64,000 nucleotides of DNA from assembly GCA_017303635.1 (NCBI GenBank), contig JAFLCG010000011.1, forward strand, positions 1 to 64,000. Reading direction: 5' to 3'. The notes beneath the pieces were generated by a model. It saw only the letters and a list, made by a program, of their open reading frames with translations, did no database searches and was not told the DNA's origin. The translations under genes were made by a program, and so were the position numbers. Source of the stretch: Anaerolineae bacterium. Its GTDB lineage: Bacteria; Chloroflexota; Anaerolineae; Aggregatilineales; Phototrophicaceae. Positions 16,306 through 24,785 of this stretch are shown here, piece by piece. Numbering within the stretch: the first letter of the stretch is position 1; each line of letters starts with the position of its first letter.

Positions 16306-17193
16306 ATGAATGTACTACTCAAGTCGATAGTAAGTTCTCTTTTCATCTTGTTGGCTTCTTCGATATCGCCTGTTCATGCTCAAACTGTGAGTTCAAACAA
16401 TATTCAGTGCGGAGACAAGTTCGAAGCTGAATTCACGGCAGAAATTGAGGAGCATTACTATCTCTTAGATATGTCTGCTGGTGACAGTGTTCAAGCTCGA
16501 GTTACTCCATTCGGCCAACAGCTTTCAGTTGGTCTGATCATTTATGATCCCATGGGAAACGAAATTGATGGGAACTATAATCGAGGCCGCGAAGGCCCAA
16601 AAGCAGTAAGTACAGGTGTTTTATCTGGCAGGGGGCGATATTCCTTGCTGGTCTACAATACATGGTATACAGGATGGGAAAACACGGGTATTGGACTATA
16701 CACTTTTGAAGTAAGTTGTACTCTACGGGATGGAACGGTCATTGAAGCGGGTTCTGAGATTGTACCTACTCAACAGGCTACTACCACCTCGGTTGAACCG
16801 CTAACTGTTGCTCCAATACTAGGTTTTTCAGGTTTAGCTCCTATCGACTTCAGTGCTGTTCAATTGTTTCCACTGATTCCTGATCTTCCAATCACCGGCA
16901 GCATCGCACCGCAGGAAACCAGCGTCTTTGGGCTGTCCTTCACTGCAAATGCGGGTGATATTTTGGACATCAGCGCCCAGCGTTCGGTAGGCGATTTAGG
17001 GGTGGGGTTCGTCATTTTCGCTAAACCCAACACGCTGGTGTTCATCGCCGGGCCGGTTTCAGCGACTACATTCTCGGCGCAGGTCACGCTGCCTCAAACA
17101 GGCGAATATGTGATTGGTTTGTTCCGCATGGGCGAACTGCCTCCAGGCGCACAGGCGACGGCGTTCCAGATCACCGCATCGATTAATCCGTAG
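16306..17193 (+). CDS. Secreted protein with pre-peptidase-like beta domains, unknown function
   Basis: The protein carries a signal peptide (VSSLFILLASSISPVHA) and two beta-rich segments resembling bacterial pre-peptidase C-terminal (PPC) domains. The patterns are FTAEIEEHYYLLDMSAGDSV...YSLLVYNTW and LSFTANAGDILDISAQ...GEYVIGLFRM. PPC domains are found in secreted proteins and are usually removed or act in secretion or binding. The start at 16306 gives the better signal peptide; an in-frame ATG at 16276, directly after the previous stop, would add ten residues. It sits between two other secreted-protein genes with short gaps, so one operon is likely. Confidence 0.68.
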   Translation: MNVLLKSIVSSLFILLASSISPVHAQTVSSNNIQCGDKFEAEFTAEIEEHYYLLDMSAGDSVQARVTPFGQQLSVGLIIYDPMGNEIDGNYNRGREGPKAVSTGVLSGRGRYSLLVYNTWYTGWENTGIGLYTFEVSCTLRDGTVIEAGSEIVPTQQATTTSVEPLTVAPILGFSGLAPIDFSAVQLFPLIPDLPITGSIAPQETSVFGLSFTANAGDILDISAQRSVGDLGVGFVIFAKPNTLVFIAGPVSATTFSAQVTLPQTGEYVIGLFRMGELPPGAQATAFQITASINP

Positions 17194-17208
17194 GACGAGA
17201 TATACGCT

Positions 17209-18645
17209 ATGTCCATGCGCCTCACTCGCTTGCTGGTGCTGATCGGGTTGTGTCTGCTGCCGGTAGTGGCGTTGGCACAGCAGGAAAAAGCTACGGTCAA
17301 TCCGGCACTCGCCATTTTGATTGTACGGAGTCAGCCGGATGCCGCTGCTGCCCCGACGGAAGGGCTGACGGGTGGCGTGGCGGTCAGGCTGACGGGTGAA
17401 GAAGTAACGGTTGAGGGTGTGATCTGGCGGCAAATCCAGCCGCCAAGCGGCACGCTTGGGTGGGTGCCGGATAGTCAAGAGGGTGTGGCAACCTTAGTAC
17501 TCAGTGATGAAGCGCCACAACTCACGAATGATACCGTTGTTGCGCCAGTGGCCGCCCCCCTTGCAAGTAGCGGAGAACGAACCGTCGCTGTTGATCTGCT
17601 GATTGTTTATTCGGAACCGGATGCGGCTTCCGCCCCGGTCGAGGCGATTGCCCGTGATGTCCAAGTGAGCATCATTGACAAGAATGAACCCTCAACCGGG
17701 GAACGATGGCTGCAAATTCAGACTCCGTCCGGCACGCTGGGTTGGGTGCCGGAAATCCTAGATGGTGTGATCACACTCGTCAATGCTGCAACCAATGGCG
17801 CTCTGGCAATTGGCAGTCAGGCTGTTATTTTTGGCACGAATTTGCCTGTGGTGCTGTATACCGAGGCCGCACTTGATTCGCAACCATTGGAAGCCATCGT
17901 GAGCGGTGTGCCGGTTGTGCTGACGGATGGCCCGGTGGAAGTAAACAATGTACGCTGGTGGGAAGTTCGCTCACCGAGCGGCGCGGTGGGATGGGTGCAA
18001 GAAACCGTAGATGGTCAAGTCGTGCTGATAGCGCCGGATGCTCTGCCAACTCCGACCCCGATTCCAACGGCTGTTCCGCAGGCGACCGCTGCTCCGGCTG
18101 TACCGACCACGCTTGGTGTAGGCGTTGAGGTGCAAATCCTCAGTCTGGACCCCGCCTTTCCACTCCATGCAGCGCCTTCCAACACCTCACAAACCCTGAC
18201 GACTCTCCCACGCAGTACACAAGCCAGTATCATTGGTGGGCCAGTACAGGTTGATGAAACCTCGACCACCGGCAACGATGCCCCGGAACAATTCGTCTGG
18301 TGGCAAATCCGCACAGCCGATGGCACCGAAGGCTGGATACAAGAAGCCTATTACGGCGAACCTATTCTGCGAATCTTCGATCCAGCCAACCCCGTCAACC
18401 CGGTCATTTGTGTCCTCAATACTCTGCGCGATGTGAATATACGTAGTGGCCCAGGTACACAATTTGAGCAGATTGCTAGCCGCAAAGGTGCCGGTAATCT
18501 GTTGGCGGCTGATGGACAGTTTGGGAACATCAGCGATCCCGGTAATCACTGGTGGCGTTTGGCTGAAGGTTTCTGGATACGGAATGATCTGGTCAGCGAA
18601 CAAACCAGGGAATCCTGTGCGGCGCTGCCCATCGTTACCCAATAG
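17209..18645 (+). CDS. Secreted multi-SH3-like repeat protein
   Basis: The 478-residue product has a signal peptide (LLVLIGLCLLPVVALAQ) and four repeated SH3b-like units marked by PSGTLGWVPxxxxGVxTLV and TADGTEGWIQEAYYG. After a TPTPIPTAVPQAT linker comes a final, better conserved SH3_3 unit with the diagnostic DVNIRSGPGTQFEQI and a WWRLAEGFWIRND end. SH3b domains bind peptidoglycan or surface ligands. No hydrolase domain is attached, so it is likely a structural or adhesion protein. It begins 15 bp after the preceding gene and ends the secreted-protein cluster. Confidence 0.82.
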   Translation: MSMRLTRLLVLIGLCLLPVVALAQQEKATVNPALAILIVRSQPDAAAAPTEGLTGGVAVRLTGEEVTVEGVIWRQIQPPSGTLGWVPDSQEGVATLVLSDEAPQLTNDTVVAPVAAPLASSGERTVAVDLLIVYSEPDAASAPVEAIARDVQVSIIDKNEPSTGERWLQIQTPSGTLGWVPEILDGVITLVNAATNGALAIGSQAVIFGTNLPVVLYTEAALDSQPLEAIVSGVPVVLTDGPVEVNNVRWWEVRSPSGAVGWVQETVDGQVVLIAPDALPTPTPIPTAVPQATAAPAVPTTLGVGVEVQILSLDPAFPLHAAPSNTSQTLTTLPRSTQASIIGGPVQVDETSTTGNDAPEQFVWWQIRTADGTEGWIQEAYYGEPILRIFDPANPVNPVICVLNTLRDVNIRSGPGTQFEQIASRKGAGNLLAADGQFGNISDPGNHWWRLAEGFWIRNDLVSEQTRESCAALPIVTQ

Positions 18646-18690
18646 TGCGGACTGTAGGCTATTCCAAGAAAGTATATTGGCAATCACAGC

Positions 18691-18726
18691 GGGAGGATTA
18701 GGGCGTCTTCGCCCGTATATCCTCCC
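18691..18726. repeat. GGGAGGAT hairpin repeat between convergent genes
   Basis: A nested inverted repeat, GGGAGGAT/ATCCTCCC outside and GGGCG/CGCCC inside a TCTT loop, is followed by CCTAC. It is related in style to other GTAGGGG-type palindromes in the window and may also act as a bidirectional transcript end between the SH3 gene and the convergent PTE gene. Confidence 0.6.
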
Positions 18727-18776
18727 CTACAAATGCATGATGTTTGCGTAAGTCCTGTAGTTTCGGGTGTGTAGGC

Positions 18777-19700
18777 CTAGGTGCGGAATTGGAAGGTTAG
18801 CACTCGTGCCGGATTGCTGACCAGCAGTTCGGCAAGGGCGGTGGCGCTCACGCCACGCGCTTTGAGCAGCGGGACGAAGTGGGTGAGGATGTAGCTGTAA
18901 CCGTGACCGCCGCCACTCAACCAGTAGGAACGGCGGGCGGTGTCCCCGCCTAACACTAATTGATGTCCATGCCCTGCGGCGATGAGTTCGGCCAGCAGGT
19001 CTGCCCGCGCTTCATCGGGGTAATACTTGGTCTTGCTGATCTGGTCGTAACTGAGGGTGACGCCGGTCGCTGCCAGTTGCAGATGCAGGTCGCGTTCCAG
19101 CTTGCGATCCATATGCCCGATGATGATGCGGGCGGGGTCAACGCCTTCTGAGCGGAGCAGCGCCACTTGTTCCAGCGCCATCGTCCCGGCTTCGGTGTGG
19201 GTGGAGATGGGTGCGCCGGTGGCGTGGTGCGCCTTCGCTACGGCCCGGAACAACTTCTCCGCCAGCGGGGAGATGGTATCGAGCGTGGATGATCCCTTGA
19301 TGACCCCGGCGCGGGCGTCGGTGCCATCCATGCCGGTGGTGACTTCGGCGATGAAGCGGTCGGCGAGTTCATCGACGCTGGCATCCTGCAAGAACGGCGC
19401 GCTGAATTTTTCCTTGTTGTAGCCAGTGGCCGCGATCAGGTGAATACCGCTGGCCCGGCTGATGCGCTGCATGGCGGCGGCATTCCGCCCGTAGTCTGGT
19501 GTGGTCATCTCGACCATGGCCCGACCCCCGGCGGCGTAGAGCGCCTGCATCTCGGCGATGGCGGCGGACTCGTCGGTCAGCATCAGGTCGGGTTCGGCGT
19601 AGCGGGGGGGTGGCTGCCCGTAAATGTGTTCGTGCCCGTAGCAGACTCCCAGCGATTCCGGCGGAATATCCCCCAACACAGTACGGATGAAACCGTTCAT
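18777..19700 (-). CDS. Phosphotriesterase (PTE) family metal-dependent hydrolase
   Basis: The 307-residue amidohydrolase-fold protein has the binuclear metal ligands of the PTE/PLL family: HxH in YGHEHIYG, the bridging Lys in VIKGSS, His in STHTEAG, His in IGHMDRK and Asp in GGDTARRS. Family members hydrolyse lactones, sugar lactones or phosphoesters; a sugar-lactonase role fits its operon. The start overlaps the end of the PfkB kinase gene by 4 bases. Last gene of the SIS/shikimate-DH-like/PfkB/PTE operon under the GntR-1-type operator at 22420. Confidence 0.9.
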   Translation of the reverse strand: MNGFIRTVLGDIPPESLGVCYGHEHIYGQPPPRYAEPDLMLTDESAAIAEMQALYAAGGRAMVEMTTPDYGRNAAAMQRISRASGIHLIAATGYNKEKFSAPFLQDASVDELADRFIAEVTTGMDGTDARAGVIKGSSTLDTISPLAEKLFRAVAKAHHATGAPISTHTEAGTMALEQVALLRSEGVDPARIIIGHMDRKLERDLHLQLAATGVTLSYDQISKTKYYPDEARADLLAELIAAGHGHQLVLGGDTARRSYWLSGGGHGYSYILTHFVPLLKARGVSATALAELLVSNPARVLTFQFRT

Positions 19701-20671
19701 AGATGCACTCCTCGCGCTCCCAGAAAGCTCTGCACCCCGGCGAAGGTGGGCGCACCGAGGACGCTGCGTCCACTGGCGACGACTTGCCCGGCGGTGGCGT
19801 GGGCGATCTGGATGGCTTGCTCCAGCGGGCGGCCTTCCACCAGCGCATAGAGCAGCCCAGCATTGAAGCTATCGCCTGCGCCAATGGTGACGGTTGCCTC
19901 GACTGGGAAGGCCGCGACGTGCAGCGGCGCTTGATCCGGTGCGTAGGCGGTCGCGCCATCACGCCCGCGCTTGACGAGGACTCGGTTGGCTCCTGCGGTG
20001 AGCAGGACTTCAACAGCGGCTTCGATTTGATCCAGCCCTGTACACATGCCTAACTCGTAGTCGTTGGTGATGAGGTAGTCGAGGTGCGGGAAGTATGGGC
20101 GCAGTTCATCGACTGTCACCGGGTCGCCAATGGCGGGGCCGATGTCCAGCGCGGTCAGTCCGCCCCCGGCGTGCGTAGCCTTCAGCGCCGCCAGATAACC
20201 CGCCGGACGGAAGCCGCGCATGAGGGGATAGCCGGTAATGAGGAGCGAGGCCGCATCGCTGAAGATCGACTCGGGAAAGTCGGCATAGTGCAGGTCGGGC
20301 AGGGGGCCGGGATGGTGGAAGGAGAGGCGGTTGCCATGGCCATCATGGAGGGCGGTGGTGGTGGAGGTGCCATAGCCCGCCCGTTTGAGGATGGCGCGAT
20401 CCGCTACACCGACGGCGGTCAGCCAGCCGGTGATGGTCTGACCGAGTAGGTCATCCCCGACGGCGCTAACGAGTGTGACGGGCGCACCCAGCGCCGCCAG
20501 CACATAGGCGCTGTTGGCTCCGTTACCGCCGCAAGTCATGGTCAGCGGTTGGCTGCACCAAGCGAGGCTGCTGACGGTGAATTCGTCGCCGTCAATGTGC
20601 GGCATCCGGTCGATGCCGCTGATGTAGAGATCCACGGTGGTGCTGCCGATGACCACATGGGGTTTGCTCAT
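19697..20671 (-). CDS. PfkB-family carbohydrate kinase
   Basis: This 324-residue ribokinase-type kinase phosphorylates a sugar or nucleoside with ATP. The N-terminal GGNGANSAYVLAALG and the C-terminal signature TIGAGDSFNAGLLYAL, with its catalytic Asp, are intact. It overlaps both neighbours by 4 bases (ATGA), so translation is coupled with the shikimate-dehydrogenase-like gene upstream and the PTE gene downstream. The specific sugar is unknown. Confidence 0.92.
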   Translation of the reverse strand: MSKPHVVIGSTTVDLYISGIDRMPHIDGDEFTVSSLAWCSQPLTMTCGGNGANSAYVLAALGAPVTLVSAVGDDLLGQTITGWLTAVGVADRAILKRAGYGTSTTTALHDGHGNRLSFHHPGPLPDLHYADFPESIFSDAASLLITGYPLMRGFRPAGYLAALKATHAGGGLTALDIGPAIGDPVTVDELRPYFPHLDYLITNDYELGMCTGLDQIEAAVEVLLTAGANRVLVKRGRDGATAYAPDQAPLHVAAFPVEATVTIGAGDSFNAGLLYALVEGRPLEQAIQIAHATAGQVVASGRSVLGAPTFAGVQSFLGARGVHL

Positions 20672-21603
20672 CGGATGGCCTCCGCTGCCGCTGCTAGCTG
20701 GTCGAACTGGGCGGGGGTGATGGTTACGTCAAAGACGGTGCCGACGATCTCCGCCCAGCCGAGGACGAAGTAATACCAGCCGTCCTCGACGCGCAACCGC
20801 CGCGCTTCGATCTGGCGGCGCGCCTGATGCAGGAAGTCGAGTTCGCCCCGGTAATTCAGTTCCCAGGCGATGCCTTCCAGCGGGAAGAGGCCGCTGTCGG
20901 TGATGGGTGAGCCGGGAAGATCCTTGCCCATGCCGGTGGCGTTGATGACCATCGAGCCAGGCGGGAGGGCCGCCATGAGTGAGTCATTCACGGCGGGGTC
21001 GGTGTTTTGCACATAGTCAAAGTGGATGCCCGAGTCGGGCAGGCTGGCGACCAGCTTGCGGATGAAATCCAGTTTACCCGCGCTGCGGTTGACCAGCGTC
21101 AATTTGCGTGGACGGTCAGGCGGGGCAGCGCGAGTCAGAAAGTGGGTGACGATGGCAACTGCCGAGCCACCGGCACCGAGGCACAGAATCTCCGCGCCGT
21201 GCTCCGACCAGTAAGCGGGTGGGATGAACTGTGCCATCGACTGGGCGGAGGTGTAGGGGTCCACCGCGTGACCGATGAGCTTACCCCCACGCTTGTAGAT
21301 GCAGGAGACCTCGTGGCACAAAGCCGCCTCTGGCGAAAGTTCGTCAAACAGGTCGTGGGCGGCTTCCAGCACATTGACTTTGTGGGTCGTCACCAGCGCG
21401 CCCATCGAGAGCGGATCGCGCTTGATCTGCTCGACGGCGGCGCGGTACTGCTCCAGTGGGGCATTCAGGGGCAGGTCAACGCCGACCCACTGGGCCGCGC
21501 CGAGGCCAAGGATTTGCGCCCAGGCGGGGAACATCCTGCGGCTGGAAGATTTGCCGGTCGTGACGCCGAAGAAATAGAAGGTCGGGACGGCTTGCGTGAG
21601 CAT
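20668..21603 (-). CDS. Shikimate dehydrogenase-like oxidoreductase in a sugar operon
   Basis: The 311-residue protein follows the shikimate/quinate dehydrogenase plan. A substrate domain carries the catalytic Lys motif LVTTHKVNV (family form VTxPxK) and is followed by a Rossmann domain with GAGGSAVAI and VNRSAGK. The late ATGMGK segment corresponds to the family NATPxGM motif. The Pro of VTxPxK is replaced, and the N-terminus (FFGVTTGKSSSRRMFP) differs from AroE. Together with the sugar-operon context this suggests a paralogue acting on another hydroxy acid or sugar acid, not a housekeeping AroE. Translationally coupled on both sides. Confidence 0.82.
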   Translation of the reverse strand: MLTQAVPTFYFFGVTTGKSSSRRMFPAWAQILGLGAAQWVGVDLPLNAPLEQYRAAVEQIKRDPLSMGALVTTHKVNVLEAAHDLFDELSPEAALCHEVSCIYKRGGKLIGHAVDPYTSAQSMAQFIPPAYWSEHGAEILCLGAGGSAVAIVTHFLTRAAPPDRPRKLTLVNRSAGKLDFIRKLVASLPDSGIHFDYVQNTDPAVNDSLMAALPPGSMVINATGMGKDLPGSPITDSGLFPLEGIAWELNYRGELDFLHQARRQIEARRLRVEDGWYYFVLGWAEIVGTVFDVTITPAQFDQLAAAAEAIR

Positions 21604-22379
21604 CAGCCACCCAGCGCCCGGATGTAGCGGCGGCGGTATTCGTCATAGGCGGCGTCAAACATCTGCGTGCTTTTCTCCGCGCCGACCACGCCCGCGCTGG
21701 TGATGACGGGCAGGCTGTAACCCTTGGCGGAGAGCTTTTCCGCCACGCCACACTTGATGGCATTGGTGATGGCAGCCATGGCAATGGTCGAGGCCGGGCC
21801 GATGGGCGCTTCAAAGCCTGCCACCGGCACGACGGCATCTCCGGTCGGGCAGCCGTTGTCGATGGCGATGTCGGCGATTTCACTCAGGCGTTTGCCGGAC
21901 GAATGACGGGACTTGGAGGAGCCGGAGTGCTCAAAGGAGGTGACGGCGATCAGCGGCAGGCCGCGCTTTTTGACTTCGAGGGCCATATCCACGATGACCT
22001 CGTTCACGCCGCTGTTGGAGAAGATGAGGAAGCTATCCGGCGCTTTGAAGACGAAGTTCCGCAGGATGACCGGCGCGAAGCCTTCCATATGTTCGATGAA
22101 GAGGGCCTGCCGCTGTCCGTTGGCCCCGACGACCTGGTTGTGGTAGGTCAGCGAGAGTTCGACGATGGAGTGGAAACCGGGGAAGCTGCCATAGCGCGGG
22201 AACATCTCCTCGACAAAGACGCGGGAATGCCCAGTGGCGAAGCAGTGGACGAGTCCATCCCCGGCGATGCTGTCCGCGAAGATGGCGGCGGCACGGTCGA
22301 TGGACTCCATCTGGGTGTCCCGGATGCGGTTGAGAATGGCTTGGACGGCATCAAAATATTTGAAAGCACTTTCAGTCAT
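21603..22379 (-). CDS. SIS-domain sugar isomerase family protein (UPF0309-like)
   Basis: The 258-residue protein has one SIS (sugar isomerase) fold. The phosphosugar-binding stretch is seen around ATGHSRVFVEEMF and the Ser-rich loop FLIFSNSGVNEV. Relatives are annotated UPF0309 and usually lie beside sugar transporters and kinases; they may isomerise or bind phosphorylated amino sugars. First gene of the four-gene operon that ends with the PTE gene; its last base overlaps the next start. The promoter and operator at 22420-22458 are well formed. Confidence 0.85.
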   Translation of the reverse strand: MTESAFKYFDAVQAILNRIRDTQMESIDRAAAIFADSIAGDGLVHCFATGHSRVFVEEMFPRYGSFPGFHSIVELSLTYHNQVVGANGQRQALFIEHMEGFAPVILRNFVFKAPDSFLIFSNSGVNEVIVDMALEVKKRGLPLIAVTSFEHSGSSKSRHSSGKRLSEIADIAIDNGCPTGDAVVPVAGFEAPIGPASTIAMAAITNAIKCGVAEKLSAKGYSLPVITSAGVVGAEKSTQMFDAAYDEYRRRYIRALGG

Positions 22380-22419
22380 GAGGATTTAATCCCAGTGTAC
22401 ATCGCTGTTCAATGTTCGT

Positions 22420-22458
22420 TTGTTCGGACAATATAAATCGGAATGAAGGACTTCGCAA
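22420..22458 (-). promoter_or_regulatory. Promoter and GntR-1-type operator of the SIS/PfkB/PTE operon
   Basis: On the minus strand a -35 TTGCGA (22453-22458) and a -10 TATATT (22430-22435) are 17 bp apart. The palindrome TTGTCCGAACAA (22420-22431) begins at the -10 and continues downstream. Its core TGTCCGAACA agrees with TGTCCGTACA at 10323 and TATCCGTACA at 23346. HutC-subfamily GntR regulators usually bind palindromes of this size and form. Confidence 0.68.
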
Positions 22459-22462
22459 GGCC

Positions 22463-22519
22463 ATCTGAACCCCTATCCCCCGACCCTTTCCCCGCACGCG
22501 GAGAAAGGGGAGTCCAGAT
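22463..22519. repeat. Palindromic CCTATCCCC-type repeat
   Basis: The outer arms ATCTG (22463) and CAGAT (22515-22519) enclose a stem CCCTTTC/GAAAGGG (22484-22490, 22503-22509). A member of the family also seen at 12757. It lies between the GntR-1 gene and the SIS operon promoter. Confidence 0.65.
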
Positions 22520-22529
22520 TTGTAGGGCT

Positions 22530-23303
22530 TCAGCCCCGGTAGGTGTGGGTGGTGCTGTATTCGTACAGGTCAGCGCGGTAGTAGCTGATGCTGAATTCGA
22601 TGATCTCGCCACCTTCGAGTGAAGTGACGGTGTTGACCTGGAGCAGGGGGGCAGATTCCGGCACCTGGAGGGCATCGGACTCGGTCGCATCGGCGGCTAC
22701 CGCGGTGATGGAATGCAGGATCTGACCAATTGAGAGGTGGTACTGATTGGCGAGTACATCGTACAGCGACTCGCGGGTGAAATCGTGCGAAGGCAGGGTT
22801 GGGCAGCGGTCAATGACGATGGTTGAATACTGGAGTCCAATCGGCTGGTTATCACCCAGGCGGAGGCGTGCCAGGTACAGATAGGGGGCACCCAGGCGTG
22901 AATGGAGCGCACGCGGGGCATTCGCATCCAGACTGCCGGTGGACGAGTCCAGAATACGGGAGGTGGGCTTCATCCCCATTTCGGCCATTTGCCGGCTGAA
23001 GCTCTGGTCGAGGTAGAAGCGGCTGCGATCCGGCGGGGTGAGGATGAAGGTGCCGCGCCCGGCCTGCCGGGCGATCAGCCGATCTGTCACCAGGCGAGAA
23101 AGCGCCATGCGGATGGTCTGCCTGCCGACGCCGTACAGTCGGGAAAGTTCGGTTTCCGGGGGCAGGGTATCGGTCGGATTTAGGGCACCGGATTCGATCA
23201 AGGCGCGCAGGTCAATTTCGACCTGGTGGTAAAGCGGAATCGGACTGCGGGGGTCCACCGGATGGATGGGCAAAACAGGTGGATTGGAGAGCGTGCTGGT
23301 CAT
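22530..23303 (-). CDS. GntR-family regulator with UTRA domain (GntR-1)
   Basis: The 257-residue repressor-type protein has an N-terminal winged helix (residues ~20-90; LYGVGRQTIRMALSRLV is the recognition region, then AGRGTFI as the wing). The C-terminal UTRA ligand-binding domain characterises the HutC subfamily, whose effectors are often sugar phosphates. The gene is divergent from importer 1, and its start codon abuts the -35 box of that promoter. Predicted targets are the sites at 10322, 22420 and 23346. Autoregulation through the shared intergenic region is likely. The effector is unknown but may be the phosphosugar made by this pathway. Confidence 0.92.
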   Translation of the reverse strand: MTSTLSNPPVLPIHPVDPRSPIPLYHQVEIDLRALIESGALNPTDTLPPETELSRLYGVGRQTIRMALSRLVTDRLIARQAGRGTFILTPPDRSRFYLDQSFSRQMAEMGMKPTSRILDSSTGSLDANAPRALHSRLGAPYLYLARLRLGDNQPIGLQYSTIVIDRCPTLPSHDFTRESLYDVLANQYHLSIGQILHSITAVAADATESDALQVPESAPLLQVNTVTSLEGGEIIEFSISYYRADLYEYSTTHTYRG

Positions 23304-23355
23304 TTGACACTCACTTGACGGGTGGCTATAATGCCGAAAGACAAATATCCGTACA
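23304..23355 (+). promoter_or_regulatory. Near-ideal sigma-70 promoter with GntR-1 operator for importer 1
   Basis: TTGACA (23304-23309) and TATAAT (23327-23332) are both perfect and separated by exactly 17 bp. The operator TATCCGTACA (23346-23355) lies at about +7, where a bound repressor would block promoter clearance; it is followed by TTCGGA, giving a second small TCCG/CGGA symmetry. A promoter this strong needs tight repression, which agrees with the adjacent divergent GntR gene. The leader to the start at 23470 is about 130 nt. Confidence 0.85.
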
Positions 23356-23469
23356 TTCGGAGATTAGGGCAACTCTTTCACGTCAGTATAACACGGGCGC
23401 AGGGAGTTGCCGCAACCGGACGGATAAAGAGTCGTTAGTATGCATTTACTGATTGTAATGAGGTGAAAA

Positions 23470-24624
23470 ATGCGGAAGAAAGTTCTGGTTGCCCTTCTTC
23501 TTACGGTGATGCTGGTTGCAACAGCCTTCAGCGTCCAGGCACAAGCCAAGTATGTGATTGGCGTCTCCAATAGTTTTGTCGGCAGTGAGTGGCGTACCCA
23601 GATGATCCAGAACATTGAAGAGACCGCCCGCCTGATGGGTGAGGCCGGGATCGAGGTCGAACTGGTCATCGAGAGCGCGGACACCGACGTTCAGGGTCAG
23701 ATCCAGCAGATTCAGAACCTGCTCAACCGTGGCGTGGATGCCATCATCATCAACCCCGGCGATCAGAGTGGTCTGAACTCGGCCCTGGAAGAAGCGACTG
23801 AAGAAGGCGTGGTCGTCATCGCCGTCGATCAGGAAATCGCGGCTGAAGGCGTCTATAACGTCGTCATCGACCAGAAGGAATGGGCCAAGATCAGCATGCA
23901 GTGGCTGGCCGAACAACTGGGCGGCGAGGGCAATATTGTCCTGATTGAAGGTTTTGTCGGTCACCCGGCGAACGAAGCCCGTATGGCGGGTGTGGAAGAA
24001 GTGCTGGCGGAATACCCGGGCATCACCGTGGTAGGCCGCGAGAGCGGGATGTGGGACCAGGCGACTGGTCAGCAGGTCGCCAGCGACTTGCTCGCTTCGG
24101 TACCGGATATTGACGGTATCTGGACGCAGGACGGTATGGCGATGGGTGTGCTGACGGCTGTCCGCAGCGCCAACCTGGAAACCTGGCCGCTGGTCACCGG
24201 CGAAGCTCGTTCGGGATACCTGCAGATGTGGGCGGAAACGGTTGCCGAGAACCCCGACTTCAGCACCATCGGTGTGGTCAATCCCCCGGGTGTGGGCGGC
24301 AGCGGCCTGCGCGTGGCGGTTCAGATCCTCGAGGGCGGCGTGGTGGATGAGAGCCAACTGGCTGGTCCGTTCGGCAACACTCTGTACGTCCCGATCCCCT
24401 ACTTCATTGACGGCTCGAACTTCGAGTTCTTCAGCGGCCTGTACGCTGAATCGCCAGAGTCCTACACCCTGGACGGCATGATCGACCAGGCGACCGCTGC
24501 CTCCTTCATGGTGGACGGCGCACCGGCTCTGGAAGTTGCTAATCTGCTGCCCGGTTGGCAGGTTCTGAATGAAGAGCAGCTCCAGTCGCTCGAAGAAATG
24601 ATGATGGAAATGTCTGCCGGGTAA
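23470..24624 (+). CDS. Sugar ABC transporter substrate-binding protein (RbsB-like), importer 1
   Basis: The 384-residue exported protein has a signal peptide (KKVLVALLLTVMLVATAFSVQAQ). The type I periplasmic binding fold (Peripla_BP_4) follows, with the usual opening YVIGVSNSFVGSEW, the hinge-side GVDAIIINPGDQSGL and VDGIWTQDGMAMGVL. It would deliver a mono- or small oligosaccharide to the permeases encoded at 26.5-28.5 kb. The lipoprotein Cys is absent, so it is either soluble or otherwise retained. A strong hairpin at 24721 after the gene probably keeps its mRNA more abundant than that of the membrane parts. Confidence 0.92.
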   Translation: MRKKVLVALLLTVMLVATAFSVQAQAKYVIGVSNSFVGSEWRTQMIQNIEETARLMGEAGIEVELVIESADTDVQGQIQQIQNLLNRGVDAIIINPGDQSGLNSALEEATEEGVVVIAVDQEIAAEGVYNVVIDQKEWAKISMQWLAEQLGGEGNIVLIEGFVGHPANEARMAGVEEVLAEYPGITVVGRESGMWDQATGQQVASDLLASVPDIDGIWTQDGMAMGVLTAVRSANLETWPLVTGEARSGYLQMWAETVAENPDFSTIGVVNPPGVGGSGLRVAVQILEGGVVDESQLAGPFGNTLYVPIPYFIDGSNFEFFSGLYAESPESYTLDGMIDQATAASFMVDGAPALEVANLLPGWQVLNEEQLQSLEEMMMEMSAG

Positions 24625-24628
24625 ACAC

Positions 24629-24695
24629 CGCCCTCACCTCCGGCTCCTTTCCCTGCCGTCTGCGGTGGACTTGGGAGCGGGAGCCGGTCAGGGGA
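24629..24695. repeat. Degenerate palindromic CCCTCACC-type repeat
   Basis: It begins CCGCCCTCACCTCC just after the binding-protein gene and has an 8-bp stem CCGGCTCC/GGAGCCGG. A worn member of the family at 12757. The whole gap 24625-24875 holds this repeat, a hairpin (24721) and another palindrome (24786) and no gene. Confidence 0.55.
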
Positions 24696-24720
24696 ATATA
24701 CGGTAGACACCTGAGCAGTT

Positions 24721-24750
24721 ACCGGGGCGACCCATGTGGGCCGCCCCGGT
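24721..24750 (+). terminator. Strong intercistronic hairpin after the importer-1 binding protein
   Basis: A 9-bp stem ACCGGGGCG/CGCCCCGGT encloses an inner CCCA/TGGG pair. No T tract follows, so it is better read as an mRNA-stabilising or partial-termination hairpin that raises binding-protein expression relative to the ATPase and permeases. Confidence 0.5.
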
Positions 24751-24785
24751 GCTCACCTGATTACGTAGACACGAGATATTCAGGC

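Noticed and set aside
20668..21603. Housekeeping aroE
   Set aside because: The VTxPxK motif is changed to VTTHK and the gene is embedded in a sugar operon under a sugar-type GntR operator, so no aroE symbol was given.
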